A stretch of 5,677 bases of DNA from Spirochaetaceae bacterium (GCA_031280115.1 JAITHF010000289.1:1-5677), one strand, 5' to 3'. Shown: positions 1 through 5,645, numbered from the stretch's first letter. Translations and numbers: made by a program. The notes: generated by a model not told the origin, from the sequence alone.

Positions 1-2
1 TC

Positions 3-180
3 GCCGAATTCCGGCAGAATATCATACGGCGCCTGCGGAACTTAATGCTGAACATCACGGCGGGGAATACTATATACCCCGTAATAATGGGGAGGCGGCA
101 GAGCGGCGGCGGTATCAGATAACAAGTTACTACAGGAAATGCAGTATTGCGTCGAGGTGCTGCCGGCGGAGCAACCGTAA
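3..180 (+). pseudogene. Decayed helical accessory protein of a reverse transcriptase cassette (C-terminal part, cut by the window edge)
   Basis: No single frame is open through this stretch, but a plausible protein appears if the frame is switched twice. Frame 3 (3-92) reads FRQNIIRRLRNLMLNITAG then NTIYPVIMG and runs to a TAA at 120. Frame 2 (89-118) continues with GEAAERRRYQ. Frame 1 (115-177) continues with SDNKLLQEMQYCVEVLPAE and ends at a TAA at 178-180. The composite is charged and helical, and it resembles my memory of the small four-helix-bundle proteins encoded just upstream of some bacterial reverse transcriptases (Avd-like accessory proteins). That family call rests on recall and on position directly before an RT remnant, not on a search. 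The frame switches imply small indels, so the gene is inactive. The 5' end lies outside the window. It could instead be the tail of an unrelated small gene; the decay itself is better supported than the family. Confidence 0.42.
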
Positions 181-210
181 CCTTGACGCGCCCGGGCGGA
201 CACCGCTTGT

Positions 211-1049
211 ATGGGGGCAACAAAGAGCGTTTATGCCCTTTCATGCCCGTTGGCGCTACGCGGCTATGGTTTCACACGCCGCCCGCTCACAAGAGCGGGA
301 GCCGCGGTATGCGCGCCAGGCGGCGGAGCGGAAGCGGAGACGCGGCGGGCGCTGTTAGACGGCAAGAGCGTCCAGCGCGGGTTTGCGGAGTTTACCCTGC
401 GGGAGCGGGGCAAAGAGCGGCATATTAAGAGCGCCCCCATTTCAGAACGGTCCGTAATAAGCGCCTCCGCGATACCGCGCCGGTTCCGCTCCTGAGTCGC
501 CCCCTTATCCATGACAACGGCGCGTCCCTCGCGGGCAAGGGCTTGTGGCGTTTTACTTAACCGGCTTGCGGCGCACCGCTCCCGCTTGCTGGATAGATAC
601 AGGGCAAGCGCATAATGGGCGGCCTCTGTCTTATCTGAAGCCTGAAAATAACCATTCACGAGCGTAAAACAAAGATAGTGCCTTTGGAGCGGGGGATGCT
701 GTTTCTCAAGGGTAAGTATTACCTCTTGGAGAGCGGGAAGGTACTGCGGAGGCCGTGCAAGGCTTCTGCATTGCGGGTGAGGCGGAAGCTGCGGAAGTTC
801 AAGCCCCTTGTGGAAGCAGGCAAGATGAGCTATGCGGACATACGAACCGCTTGTCAGTCATGGCGCGGGAGTTACATGAAACGGTTCAACGCCTATCACA
901 GCGTAAGAAGCGCGGACGCGCTGTATAATACATTATTCATAATAGTAGAAGTGTTATACTCAGGTCTTGAAGCGCCAAACCCGAATTTTGCAGGAGTTTG
1001 CCAATACTTTTTTGCGGTGATGCTGTCGGTCATGGGCGTGGAGGAATAA
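211..1049 (+). pseudogene. Reverse transcriptase pseudogene, frameshifted and with its catalytic centre deleted
   Basis: Fragments of one reverse transcriptase (RNA-directed DNA polymerase) occur in order but in different frames. Frame 1 (about 331-450) reads ALLDGKSVQRGFAEFTLRER then GKERHIKSAPISERSV, the finger region. Frame 3 (471-560) reads DTAPVPLLSRPLIHDNGASL then AGKG before a TAA. Frame 1 (556-615) reads LNRLAAHRSRLLDRYRASA before a TAA. Frame 3 from 639 to the stop at 1047-1049 is uninterrupted: ITIHERKTKIVPLERG, then FLKGKYYLLESGKVLRRP, then a basic thumb-like segment with KMSYADIRTACQSWRGSYMK. A functional RT needs a palm domain with an xxDD motif between the DNGASL and HERKTKIVPL segments. 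Only about 25 bases separate those parts, so the catalytic centre is gone. The 5' boundary is uncertain because the region before 331 is poorly recognisable. A GTG at 678 could start a 123-residue fragment, but I see no reason to think it is expressed. The subgroup (DGR-like or another cellular RT lineage) is undetermined. Confidence 0.68.
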
Positions 1050-1065
1050 GGGGGAAGCCTCCCCC
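1050..1065 (+). terminator. GC-rich hairpin right after the RT remnant
   Basis: GGGGGA (1050-1055) and TCCCCC (1060-1065) can pair over a four-base AGCC loop, beginning at the base after the RT stop codon. There is no T-tract behind it, so Rho-independent termination is only a possibility. It may simply be a left-over structure of the element. Confidence 0.25.
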
Positions 1066-1107
1066 GCCTCCAGCCTGCCTGCGGCGGTCTTTCGCTCCCC
1101 CTTCTGC

Positions 1108-1152
1108 GAGGCTTTGCCTCATAGCGCCCTGCTGAGGAGGTTAAGAACCTCC
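1108..1152. repeat. Two perfect short inverted repeats in the RT-to-peroxidase gap
   Basis: GAGGC-TTT-GCCTC (1108-1120) and GGAGGTTAAGAACCTCC (1136-1152; 7-bp arms, 3-base loop) are perfect hairpins. The whole gap 1050-1258 has no gene. It turns from GC-rich to AT-rich near 1200, where the composition of the peroxidase gene begins. The hairpins could be relics of the RT element, such as a transcription stop or a cruciform. No T-run follows either one, so I do not call them terminators. Confidence 0.45.
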
Positions 1153-1218
1153 AAATCTCCCGAAAACAGCGTGCGGGTTTACATTAGCAGGCGCTTATGA
1201 TAGGCTAAAGGTGCGTTT

Positions 1219-1244
1219 TTGAATAGAATTCATATTATTATAAT
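1219..1244 (+). promoter_or_regulatory. Probable promoter of the peroxidase gene
   Basis: A perfect TATAAT lies at 1239-1244, 14 bases before the ATG at 1259. The stretch from about 1216 on is AT-rich, unlike the rest of the window outside the peroxidase gene. The best -35-like hexamer, TTGAAT (1219-1224), is only 14 bases from the -10 box, which is short; poorer T-rich hexamers lie at normal spacing. If this -10 is used, transcription would start near 1251 and the 5' leader would be less than 10 bases. Confidence 0.45.
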
Positions 1245-1258
1245 AAAAGAGTAAAGGA

Positions 1259-1765
1259 ATGAACATTTACGATTTCTCAGTCAAGGATATACAAGGACAG
1301 GATATTTCATTAAATTGTTTTAAGGAAAAAGTCCTTCTAATTGTTAATACCGCCACAGGATGCGGGTTTACCCCGCAATATACTGGACTGCAAAAACTAT
1401 ATGATGATTATCAGGCAAAAGGGTTTGAGATTCTTGACTTTCCTTGTAACCAATTTGGACATCAAGCGCCTGGAACTGAAGATGAAATTAATACTTTCTG
1501 CACCTTAAATTACCATACTACATTTCCTCGTTTTGCGAAAATTGAGATAAATGGAAAAAATGAACATCCGCTGTATAAATACTTAAAATCCCAACAAAAG
1601 GGGCTATTAACAGCAGAAATAAAATGGAATTTTACAAAATTTCTGGTTGACCGGAAAGGAAATATTATGAGGCGCTTTGCGCCCACAGAAAAACCTGAAA
1701 AATTGGTCAATGAAATTGAAAAATTATTGGAAAACAGCCATTCGCCATCCATGGCAAACGGCTAA
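1259..1765 (+). CDS. gpx: Glutathione peroxidase family thiol peroxidase
   Basis: Reduces hydrogen peroxide and organic hydroperoxides in the cytoplasm. The 168-residue length is normal for bacterial family members. The thioredoxin-fold signatures are all present: the peroxidatic centre NTATGCGFTPQY with Cys35 (cysteine, not selenocysteine), FPCNQFGHQ at 61-69 with Gln69, and KWNFTKFLVD at 122-131 giving Trp123 and Asn124 of the catalytic tetrad. Cys81 in FCTLNY aligns with the resolving cysteine of yeast-type Gpx3. The enzyme is therefore expected to work as an atypical two-cysteine peroxidase reduced by thioredoxin rather than glutathione; this is inferred from the family. No signal peptide is seen. 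The ATG at 1259 gives the usual family N-terminus (YDFSVKDI), but AAGGA abuts it with no spacing, so initiation may be weak or nearly leaderless. The gene is AT-rich (for example 21 of 60 bases G or C at 1561-1620, against 40 of 60 at 2701-2760 in xseA) and stands alone, suggesting acquisition by transfer, perhaps from Firmicutes. Confidence 0.95.
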   Translation: MNIYDFSVKDIQGQDISLNCFKEKVLLIVNTATGCGFTPQYTGLQKLYDDYQAKGFEILDFPCNQFGHQAPGTEDEINTFCTLNYHTTFPRFAKIEINGKNEHPLYKYLKSQQKGLLTAEIKWNFTKFLVDRKGNIMRRFAPTEKPEKLVNEIEKLLENSHSPSMANG

Positions 1766-1782
1766 GAAAAATTACGGCATAT

Positions 1783-1797
1783 AACAGGCCGCCTGTT
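1783..1797. repeat. Short hairpin just downstream of gpx
   Basis: AACAGG (1783-1788) and CCTGTT (1792-1797) form a 6-bp stem over CCG, 17 bases past the gpx stop. It could help end gpx transcription, but it lacks a convincing T-tract. Confidence 0.25.
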
Positions 1798-1847
1798 TAC
1801 GCTGCGCCCGCCTTCGGCTCGATCATGACTGCGCGCTCTAACGGATT

Positions 1848-1870
1848 ACCGGCGCTTTCGCGGTTCTTTT
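1848..1870 (+). terminator. Candidate Rho-independent terminator of gpx
   Basis: ACCGGCG (1848-1854) can pair with CGCGGT (1859-1864) over a CTTT loop, with one bulged G, and is followed at once by TTCTTTT. It lies about 80 bases past the gpx stop codon. The stem is short, so the call is tentative, but it is the only hairpin with a T-tract in this gap. Confidence 0.38.
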
Positions 1871-1890
1871 AAGACATTATGGGGGCTTTT

Positions 1891-2027
1891 TTATCGGCGC
1901 TTCTTGTTCCGCGGCTCATAGCGCAAATGGCGGCTGCTGAAACAGCCTTCGGCTGCCCCACAAACCACCCATAAAGGCTTCCTGCTTCGCGCCCTTTCGC
2001 CTGCGAAGTCCGCTGAGGCGCCGCGTC
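1891..2027 (-). repeat. Dispersed intergenic repeat, copy 1 (inverted relative to copy 2 at 5510-5627)
   Basis: Read on the minus strand, this stretch shares ordered blocks with the sequence after mutL. The block at 2004-2024 matches 5513-5533 at 20 of 21 bases. The block at 1972-1985 (TAAAGGCTTCCTGC) matches 5553-5566 exactly, with further identities on both sides. The block at 1891-1903 (TTATCGGCGCTTC) matches 5615-5627 exactly. Between the last two blocks each copy has its own, unrelated hairpin. The pattern suggests a multicopy intergenic element of the host genome. It occupies most of the 333-base gene-free gap 1766-2098, in which I see no coding sequence. Confidence 0.62.
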
Positions 2028-2073
2028 ATGCGATCCCTGCACCCCGCACCGCCATTGAAACAGCCTTCGGCTG
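1938..2073. repeat. Two exact copies of an 18-base hairpin repeat before xseA
   Basis: TGAAACAGCCTTCGGCTG occurs at 1938-1955 and 2056-2073. Each contains the hairpin CAGCC-TTC-GGCTG; in the second copy it extends to AACAGCC-TTC-GGCTGTT (2059-2075). The core GCCTTCGGCT occurs a third time at 1810-1819. The second copy ends about 25 bases before the annotated xseA start, so it would sit in the xseA leader if transcription begins upstream of it. Confidence 0.7.
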
Positions 2074-2098
2074 TTGAAACGTCCGCAGGCTGTGGTGT

Positions 2099-3328
2099 AT
2101 GCTGGAAAATATGAATACCTTCACGGTTTCACAACTGACTGAACAAATCAAACGAAACCTTGAAAGCGCGTTTTCCGCGATACAGGTGGAAGGGGAACTC
2201 TCCAACTGCCATGTCTCCGGCGCGGGCCACTGCTATTTCACCTTGAAAGACGCCCATGCGGTGCTTCAGGCGGTGATGTTCAAAAACCGGTTCAAGCATA
2301 TTGCCTTTGAAGCCCGGGACGGTATGCTCCTGCGGGCGCGGGGGAACCTCACCGTGTACGGCCAGCGCGGGAACTACCAGCTTGTCTGCGACGAGCTTGA
2401 GCTTGCCGGCGCCGGAGACATACTGGCGCTTATTGAAAAACGAAAACGCGCCTTTGCCGAAGAAGGGCTCTTTGATCAGGAACGCAAAAAGCCGCTCCCC
2501 CGCTTCCCCGAAACCGTGGCGGTGGTAAGCTCCCCCACAGGCGCGGCGCTGCGGGATATCCTCTCTGTCCTGCGCCGCCGGGCCCCGCATATCCGCGTGG
2601 TAATCCTGCCGGCGCCGGTGCAGGGCGCGTCCGCGGCGCCGGCGCTTGCCCGCCGGCTGGAACAGGCTAACCAATGGAAACTTGGAGACGTTATCATTCT
2701 CGGACGGGGCGGGGGTTCTATCGAAGACCTGCTCCCCTTTTCGGAAGACGCGGTGGTCCGCGCCGTAGCCGCGTCGGATATTCCGGTGATAAGCGCCGTA
2801 GGCCACGAGATAGATTACGCGCTCTGCGATTTCGCCGCTGACCAAAGGGCGCCCACCCCCTCGGCTGCCGCGGAACTTGCCAGCGCCAGTCAAGAGGAAA
2901 TGTATTCCCTCATACAAAAGGGCGCAAACACCCTGTACCGCACGTTAAAAGGCCGGCTTGAAAAAGCGCGGCTTCTTACCAGGGCCTTCGGCGCCGAAGA
3001 CATGGAGTACCGCTTCCGCGCCATCCTCCAGCCCCGGCTCGTCCGCTTTGACGACGCGAAAGAAGCCCTGGTCCAGAGCGCAAGGGAGCGCCTGTCAAAC
3101 CTCCGGCGCCGCCTTGACCGGGCAATGCTCAACCTTGAAGGCGCAAGCCCCTGTTCGATTATGGAACGGGGCTTTTCGGTCGTTACCCTTGAGCGCACCG
3201 GCGAGGTGGTGCGGGATTCAGAGGGCGTCCAAACCGGCGACCGCCTCATCATCCGCCCCTTGCGCGGCGTCATTGCCGCGATAACAGAGAGAGCGGAACA
3301 GGAAAAGCCGGAAGGCCCTTGCGTTTAA
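2099..3328 (+). CDS. xseA: Exodeoxyribonuclease VII large subunit
   Basis: Catalytic subunit of exonuclease VII, which degrades single-stranded DNA from both ends to acid-soluble oligonucleotides and works with XseB in the cytoplasm. Residues about 7-105 are the N-terminal OB-fold domain (VEGELSN at 30-36, GHCYFTLKDA at 43-52). Residues about 120-350 are the nuclease domain, with AVVSSPTGAALRDIL at 141-155, LGRGGGSIEDL at 201-211 and VGHEIDYALCDFAADQ followed by RAPTPSAAAEL up to residue 260. A basic helical stretch (about 265-350) fits the XseB-binding coiled-coil arm. The C-terminal part has MERGFSVV and TGDRLIIRPLRG. At 409 residues it is somewhat shorter than the E. coli protein, mainly in the helical arm, and appears intact. 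The start is uncertain: ATG 2099 has no recognisable ribosome site, while ATG 2111 (Met5, MNTFTVSQL) begins nearer the usual family start and has a weak TGGA before it. It is first of three repair genes on this strand. Confidence 0.96.
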   Translation: MLENMNTFTVSQLTEQIKRNLESAFSAIQVEGELSNCHVSGAGHCYFTLKDAHAVLQAVMFKNRFKHIAFEARDGMLLRARGNLTVYGQRGNYQLVCDELELAGAGDILALIEKRKRAFAEEGLFDQERKKPLPRFPETVAVVSSPTGAALRDILSVLRRRAPHIRVVILPAPVQGASAAPALARRLEQANQWKLGDVIILGRGGGSIEDLLPFSEDAVVRAVAASDIPVISAVGHEIDYALCDFAADQRAPTPSAAAELASASQEEMYSLIQKGANTLYRTLKGRLEKARLLTRAFGAEDMEYRFRAILQPRLVRFDDAKEALVQSARERLSNLRRRLDRAMLNLEGASPCSIMERGFSVVTLERTGEVVRDSEGVQTGDRLIIRPLRGVIAAITERAEQEKPEGPCV

Positions 3329-3348
3329 AAGGCGGGGCAGGGTACACT
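3319..3348 (+). promoter_or_regulatory. Possible internal promoter for xseB-mutL
   Basis: TTGCGT (3319-3324), overlapping the end of xseA, and TACACT (3343-3348) are spaced by 18 bases, as in a sigma-70 type promoter. The 71-base gap between xseA and xseB is unusually long within an otherwise tight cluster, which leaves room for it. Evidence is by eye only. Confidence 0.28.
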
Positions 3349-3399
3349 AGAGGCGGCAGAGAGAGAGATACCCTTTGAGAACAGGAGGAGCGAGCGGGG

Positions 3400-3633
3400 A
3401 TGAAACATTTTGAGGAGCGCCTTGAGCGGCTTGAGCGCCTTGGGGAAGCCATAAAGAAGTCAGACCTTCCCCTTAACGAGGCGCTTAAATCTTTTGAGGA
3501 AGGGATACGGCTGGCACGCTCTTTGGAGAAAGATCTTGAGAAGATGGAGAGCCGTATCGAACTCTTGATGAACGGCCCGGAAGCAAAGGCCGAGGCCCCG
3601 GTAGAACTGGGGCTTTTTGATGAGGGCCAGTAA
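3400..3633 (+). CDS. xseB: Exodeoxyribonuclease VII small subunit
   Basis: Small subunit of exonuclease VII; several copies bind the helical arm of XseA and are required for a functional enzyme. The 77-residue protein has the usual size. Its body (residues about 3-58) is two amphipathic helices: FEERLERLERLGEAIKKSD, then a turn at LPLNEA, then LKSFEEGIRLARSLEKDLEK, the pattern typical of the family. The acidic tail ends in LGLFDEGQ and is not conserved. A strong AGGAGG (3383-3388) sits 11 bases before the ATG and fixes the start. The gene follows xseA by 71 bases and precedes mutL by 3 bases, so it is almost certainly translated from the same message as mutL. Confidence 0.94.
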   Translation: MKHFEERLERLERLGEAIKKSDLPLNEALKSFEEGIRLARSLEKDLEKMESRIELLMNGPEAKAEAPVELGLFDEGQ

Positions 3634-3636
3634 CCT

Positions 3637-5403
3637 ATGGAAACGGCAGCCGTAATTGAAAGCGCCAGAAAAAAGATAGCCATCCTTCCCCCTGACGAAG
3701 TGCGGAAGATCGCCGCCGGAGAGGTTATCGACAAGCCCGCGGCGCTGGTGCGGGAATTTATAGACAACGCTATTGATGCCGGAAGCCTCTGCGTCGAGGT
3801 GCACATCGAGGACGGGGGGATGCGCCTGATAGAGGTGGTTGACGACGGGTGCGGCATGGATAGGGAAGATCTTGCTATCTGCTGGAAAACCCACGCCACC
3901 AGCAAGATTCGTTCTATGGAAGACCTTGCCTTTGCTGAAACCTTGGGGTTTCGGGGGGAGGCCCTGGCCGCGGCTGCGGCGGTCTCCCGCCTTGAGGTGC
4001 TTACCAGCGTTTCCGGCAGGGAAGCGTGGCGCCTTGAGGTGGGGCCTGAGGAGTACGCCGAAATCACCCAGACCCGCCGCACCAGAGGCACCAGCGTCAG
4101 GGCCTTTGACCTGTTCGGCTCCATACCGGCGCGCAAGGCGTTTCTCAAGCGGGGGTGGAGCGAGGCCAACTTGTGCCGGCTTTCTTTTATCGAGAAAGCC
4201 CTGGCGTTTCCTGCGGTCTCTTTCCGCTTTATCCAAGACGGCAAGCTGAAAACCAATCTCAGCGTAGCTACAAGCCTCAAAGAGCGGTTCGGCGCGGCGG
4301 TCATGGACTCAGAGGGCTTTCTCTATGAAATCAGCGCCGCAGGCAAGGGCTTTTCAGTAACTATCGTGGTCGGCGGGCCGGAGACCGCCCGCAGCGACCG
4401 GCGGCACCAGTATATCTTTGCCAACGGCAGGCGTATTCAGAACCCCTCCCTTGCCCAGGCCCTTGAATACGGGACCCAGGGCTGGTATCCGGATCATCCT
4501 GTGGGGGCGCTGTATATCCGTATTGATCCGGCGCTGGCGGATTTCAACATTCATCCGGCCAAACGGGAGGCGCGGTTTTCTGATTCCGGCGCGATACACC
4601 GGGCGGTAACTGCGGCGCTCCGGGAGTTCATCCGCCACCAGCACCTTGCGCGAGGGCTTGCCTCCTTCCCGCCCCTTTCCCTCAGTTCCTCCGCAGAAAC
4701 ATCCGGCGCCAAAGGCGCGTCCCTGGCCCTTGAAGCCTTTATGGATGATGACGCAGGGGAATACGGCGCCTCTTTCAACAGGGGCGCCTATACTCCGCAG
4801 GATACGGCGCCGGCTTTCCCCCCCCATCCGTCTCTCGCGGCAGAACCGCAGGCAGCATACGGCCTGCGGTATCTGGGCAGGGTTTTCGGCCTTTTCATCG
4901 TGGTTGAGAAAGATGACCGGCTCTTTTTCATAGACCAGCACGCGGCGCACGAGCGGCTGTTGTACGACCGGTTCCTTTCAGGCGCCGTGCCTTGTCAGGA
5001 ACTTCTTGTGGCCATACCCTTTGTTACTGAAAGCGAAGGGGACGACCTTTTCCTCTCGGCGCATCAGGAGGAGCTTGCGCGGCTGGGGGTGCTTATTGTT
5101 AAGGACTCAGGCTCATGGCGGATTGAGGCGCTCCCTGCGGGCTGGCGCCTCGGGGACGGGGAGACGGTGCGGGAGCTTTTGGAACTCAAGCGCCACAAGG
5201 AAAACATGGCCGAACACTGGGCTGCCACGCTCACCTGCCACAGCGCCGTAAAAGACAAGGACTATCTTGATGAAAGCGCCGCCCTGTCCCTGGCGGACGC
5301 GGCGCTGGGCCTGCCGGTTCCCCGCTGCCCCCACGGGCGGCCTCTGTGGTTTGAACTTACCAAAGAAGATCTTTACAAAGCAGTAAAACGCAGCCTGCGG
5401 TGA
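3637..5403 (+). CDS. mutL: DNA mismatch repair protein MutL (endonuclease type)
   Basis: Couples mismatch recognition by MutS to strand removal. Residues about 14-335 are the GHKL ATPase and transducer domains: IAAGEVIDKPAALVREFIDN (25-44) with catalytic Glu40 and Mg-binding Asn44, DDGCGM (69-74), THATSKI (85-91) and TLGFRGEAL (102-110). A Ser/Ala/Pro-rich linker (about 340-405) leads to the C-terminal dimerisation and endonuclease domain. There the metal-site motifs are visible: DQHAAHERLLYD (433-444), TCHSAVK with Cys534, and CPHGRP (564-569). The last motif position is Asp444 where the classical DQHA(X)2E(X)4E has Glu. QELLVAIP at 454-461 resembles the region of the beta-clamp binding motif in other MutL proteins. 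These features fit a nicking MutL, as expected in bacteria without MutH. ATG 3637 is preceded by GAGGG (3622-3626) inside the end of xseB, implying coupled translation. The start gives about ten extra residues before the usual family N-terminus; the length of 588 is normal. Confidence 0.96.
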   Translation: METAAVIESARKKIAILPPDEVRKIAAGEVIDKPAALVREFIDNAIDAGSLCVEVHIEDGGMRLIEVVDDGCGMDREDLAICWKTHATSKIRSMEDLAFAETLGFRGEALAAAAAVSRLEVLTSVSGREAWRLEVGPEEYAEITQTRRTRGTSVRAFDLFGSIPARKAFLKRGWSEANLCRLSFIEKALAFPAVSFRFIQDGKLKTNLSVATSLKERFGAAVMDSEGFLYEISAAGKGFSVTIVVGGPETARSDRRHQYIFANGRRIQNPSLAQALEYGTQGWYPDHPVGALYIRIDPALADFNIHPAKREARFSDSGAIHRAVTAALREFIRHQHLARGLASFPPLSLSSSAETSGAKGASLALEAFMDDDAGEYGASFNRGAYTPQDTAPAFPPHPSLAAEPQAAYGLRYLGRVFGLFIVVEKDDRLFFIDQHAAHERLLYDRFLSGAVPCQELLVAIPFVTESEGDDLFLSAHQEELARLGVLIVKDSGSWRIEALPAGWRLGDGETVRELLELKRHKENMAEHWAATLTCHSAVKDKDYLDESAALSLADAALGLPVPRCPHGRPLWFELTKEDLYKAVKRSLR

Positions 5404-5410
5404 GCGGGTT

Positions 5411-5478
5411 CGCCCCCTGCGGGGGTTTCACGTGCTTCCTGCGGCGCCCCCTGCGGGGGATTCACGTGCTTCTCGCGG
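5411..5478. repeat. 34-bp tandem repeat of palindromes after mutL
   Basis: Two adjacent 34-base units (5411-5444 and 5445-5478) differ at 3 positions. Each contains CCCCCTGCGGGGG, a 5-bp GC stem over TGC (5413-5425 and 5447-5459), then TTCACGTGCTTC with the 6-base palindrome CACGTG. The first stem starts 9 bases after the mutL stop codon and is followed by TTT, so it may also help end transcription of the repair operon, though the T-run is short. Confidence 0.75.
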
Positions 5479-5509
5479 CGGGAGGGTTTGCAATTTTAGT
5501 CACAACCCA

Positions 5510-5627
5510 GAAGCGGCGCCTCAGCGGGCTTCGATAACGTTAGTGGCGCAGCGCAGGAAGCCTTTAGCGGGGGTTTGGGGGAACTGGTTCCCCCAAAAAA
5601 ACATAAAGAGGCGCGAAGCGCCGATAA
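5510..5627 (+). repeat. Dispersed intergenic repeat, copy 2
   Basis: Carries the same ordered blocks as 1891-2027 in reverse orientation: 5513-5533 (20 of 21 bases), 5553-5566 (14 of 14) and 5615-5627 (13 of 13), with extra identities between 5548 and 5580. The variable middle here is a strong hairpin, TTTGGGGGAAC (5574-5584) pairing with GTTCCCCCAAA (5587-5597), and then GGCGC-GAA-GCGCC (5610-5622). The gene-free stretch 5404-5677 holds only this element, the 34-bp repeats and the short inverted repeat near its right end. Confidence 0.62.
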
Positions 5628-5628
5628 T

Positions 5629-5645
5629 TCATTATACGATAATGA
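5629..5645. repeat. AT-rich inverted repeat near the right edge
   Basis: TCATTAT (5629-5635) and ATAATGA (5639-5645) form a perfect 7-bp inverted repeat around ACG. It lies in an AT-rich pocket directly after the dispersed repeat. It could be a regulator-binding site or promoter region for a gene beyond the window, but nothing here decides that. Confidence 0.35.

Noticed and set aside
120..330. Possible DGR template repeat between the accessory and RT remnants
   Set aside because: No adenine-rich, near-identical second copy differing at A positions is present anywhere in the window, so a template/variable pair cannot be supported.
147..428. 93-codon open frame on the plus strand
   Set aside because: It overlaps the accessory and RT remnants in another frame and encodes a composition-driven Arg/Gly-rich product.
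264..659. 131-codon open frame on the minus strand
   Set aside because: It lies antisense to the RT remnant, whose sense strand shows recognisable RT motifs; the minus-strand product is Arg/Ser/Ala-rich with no recognisable feature.
1050..2098. Possible CRISPR array or tRNA in the intergenic gaps
   Set aside because: Repeats are too few and irregularly spaced for CRISPR, and I found no cloverleaf with a recognisable T-arm.
2129..2917. Long minus-strand open frame opposite xseA
   Set aside because: Antisense shadow of a GC-rich, well-conserved gene; no family features.
3460..4236. 258-codon minus-strand open frame opposite xseB and mutL
   Set aside because: Shadow frame opposite conserved coding sequence; no recognisable domain.
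3270..4304. 344-codon minus-strand open frame opposite xseB and the start of mutL
   Set aside because: It runs across two certain genes on the other strand and has a Ser/Arg-rich shadow composition.
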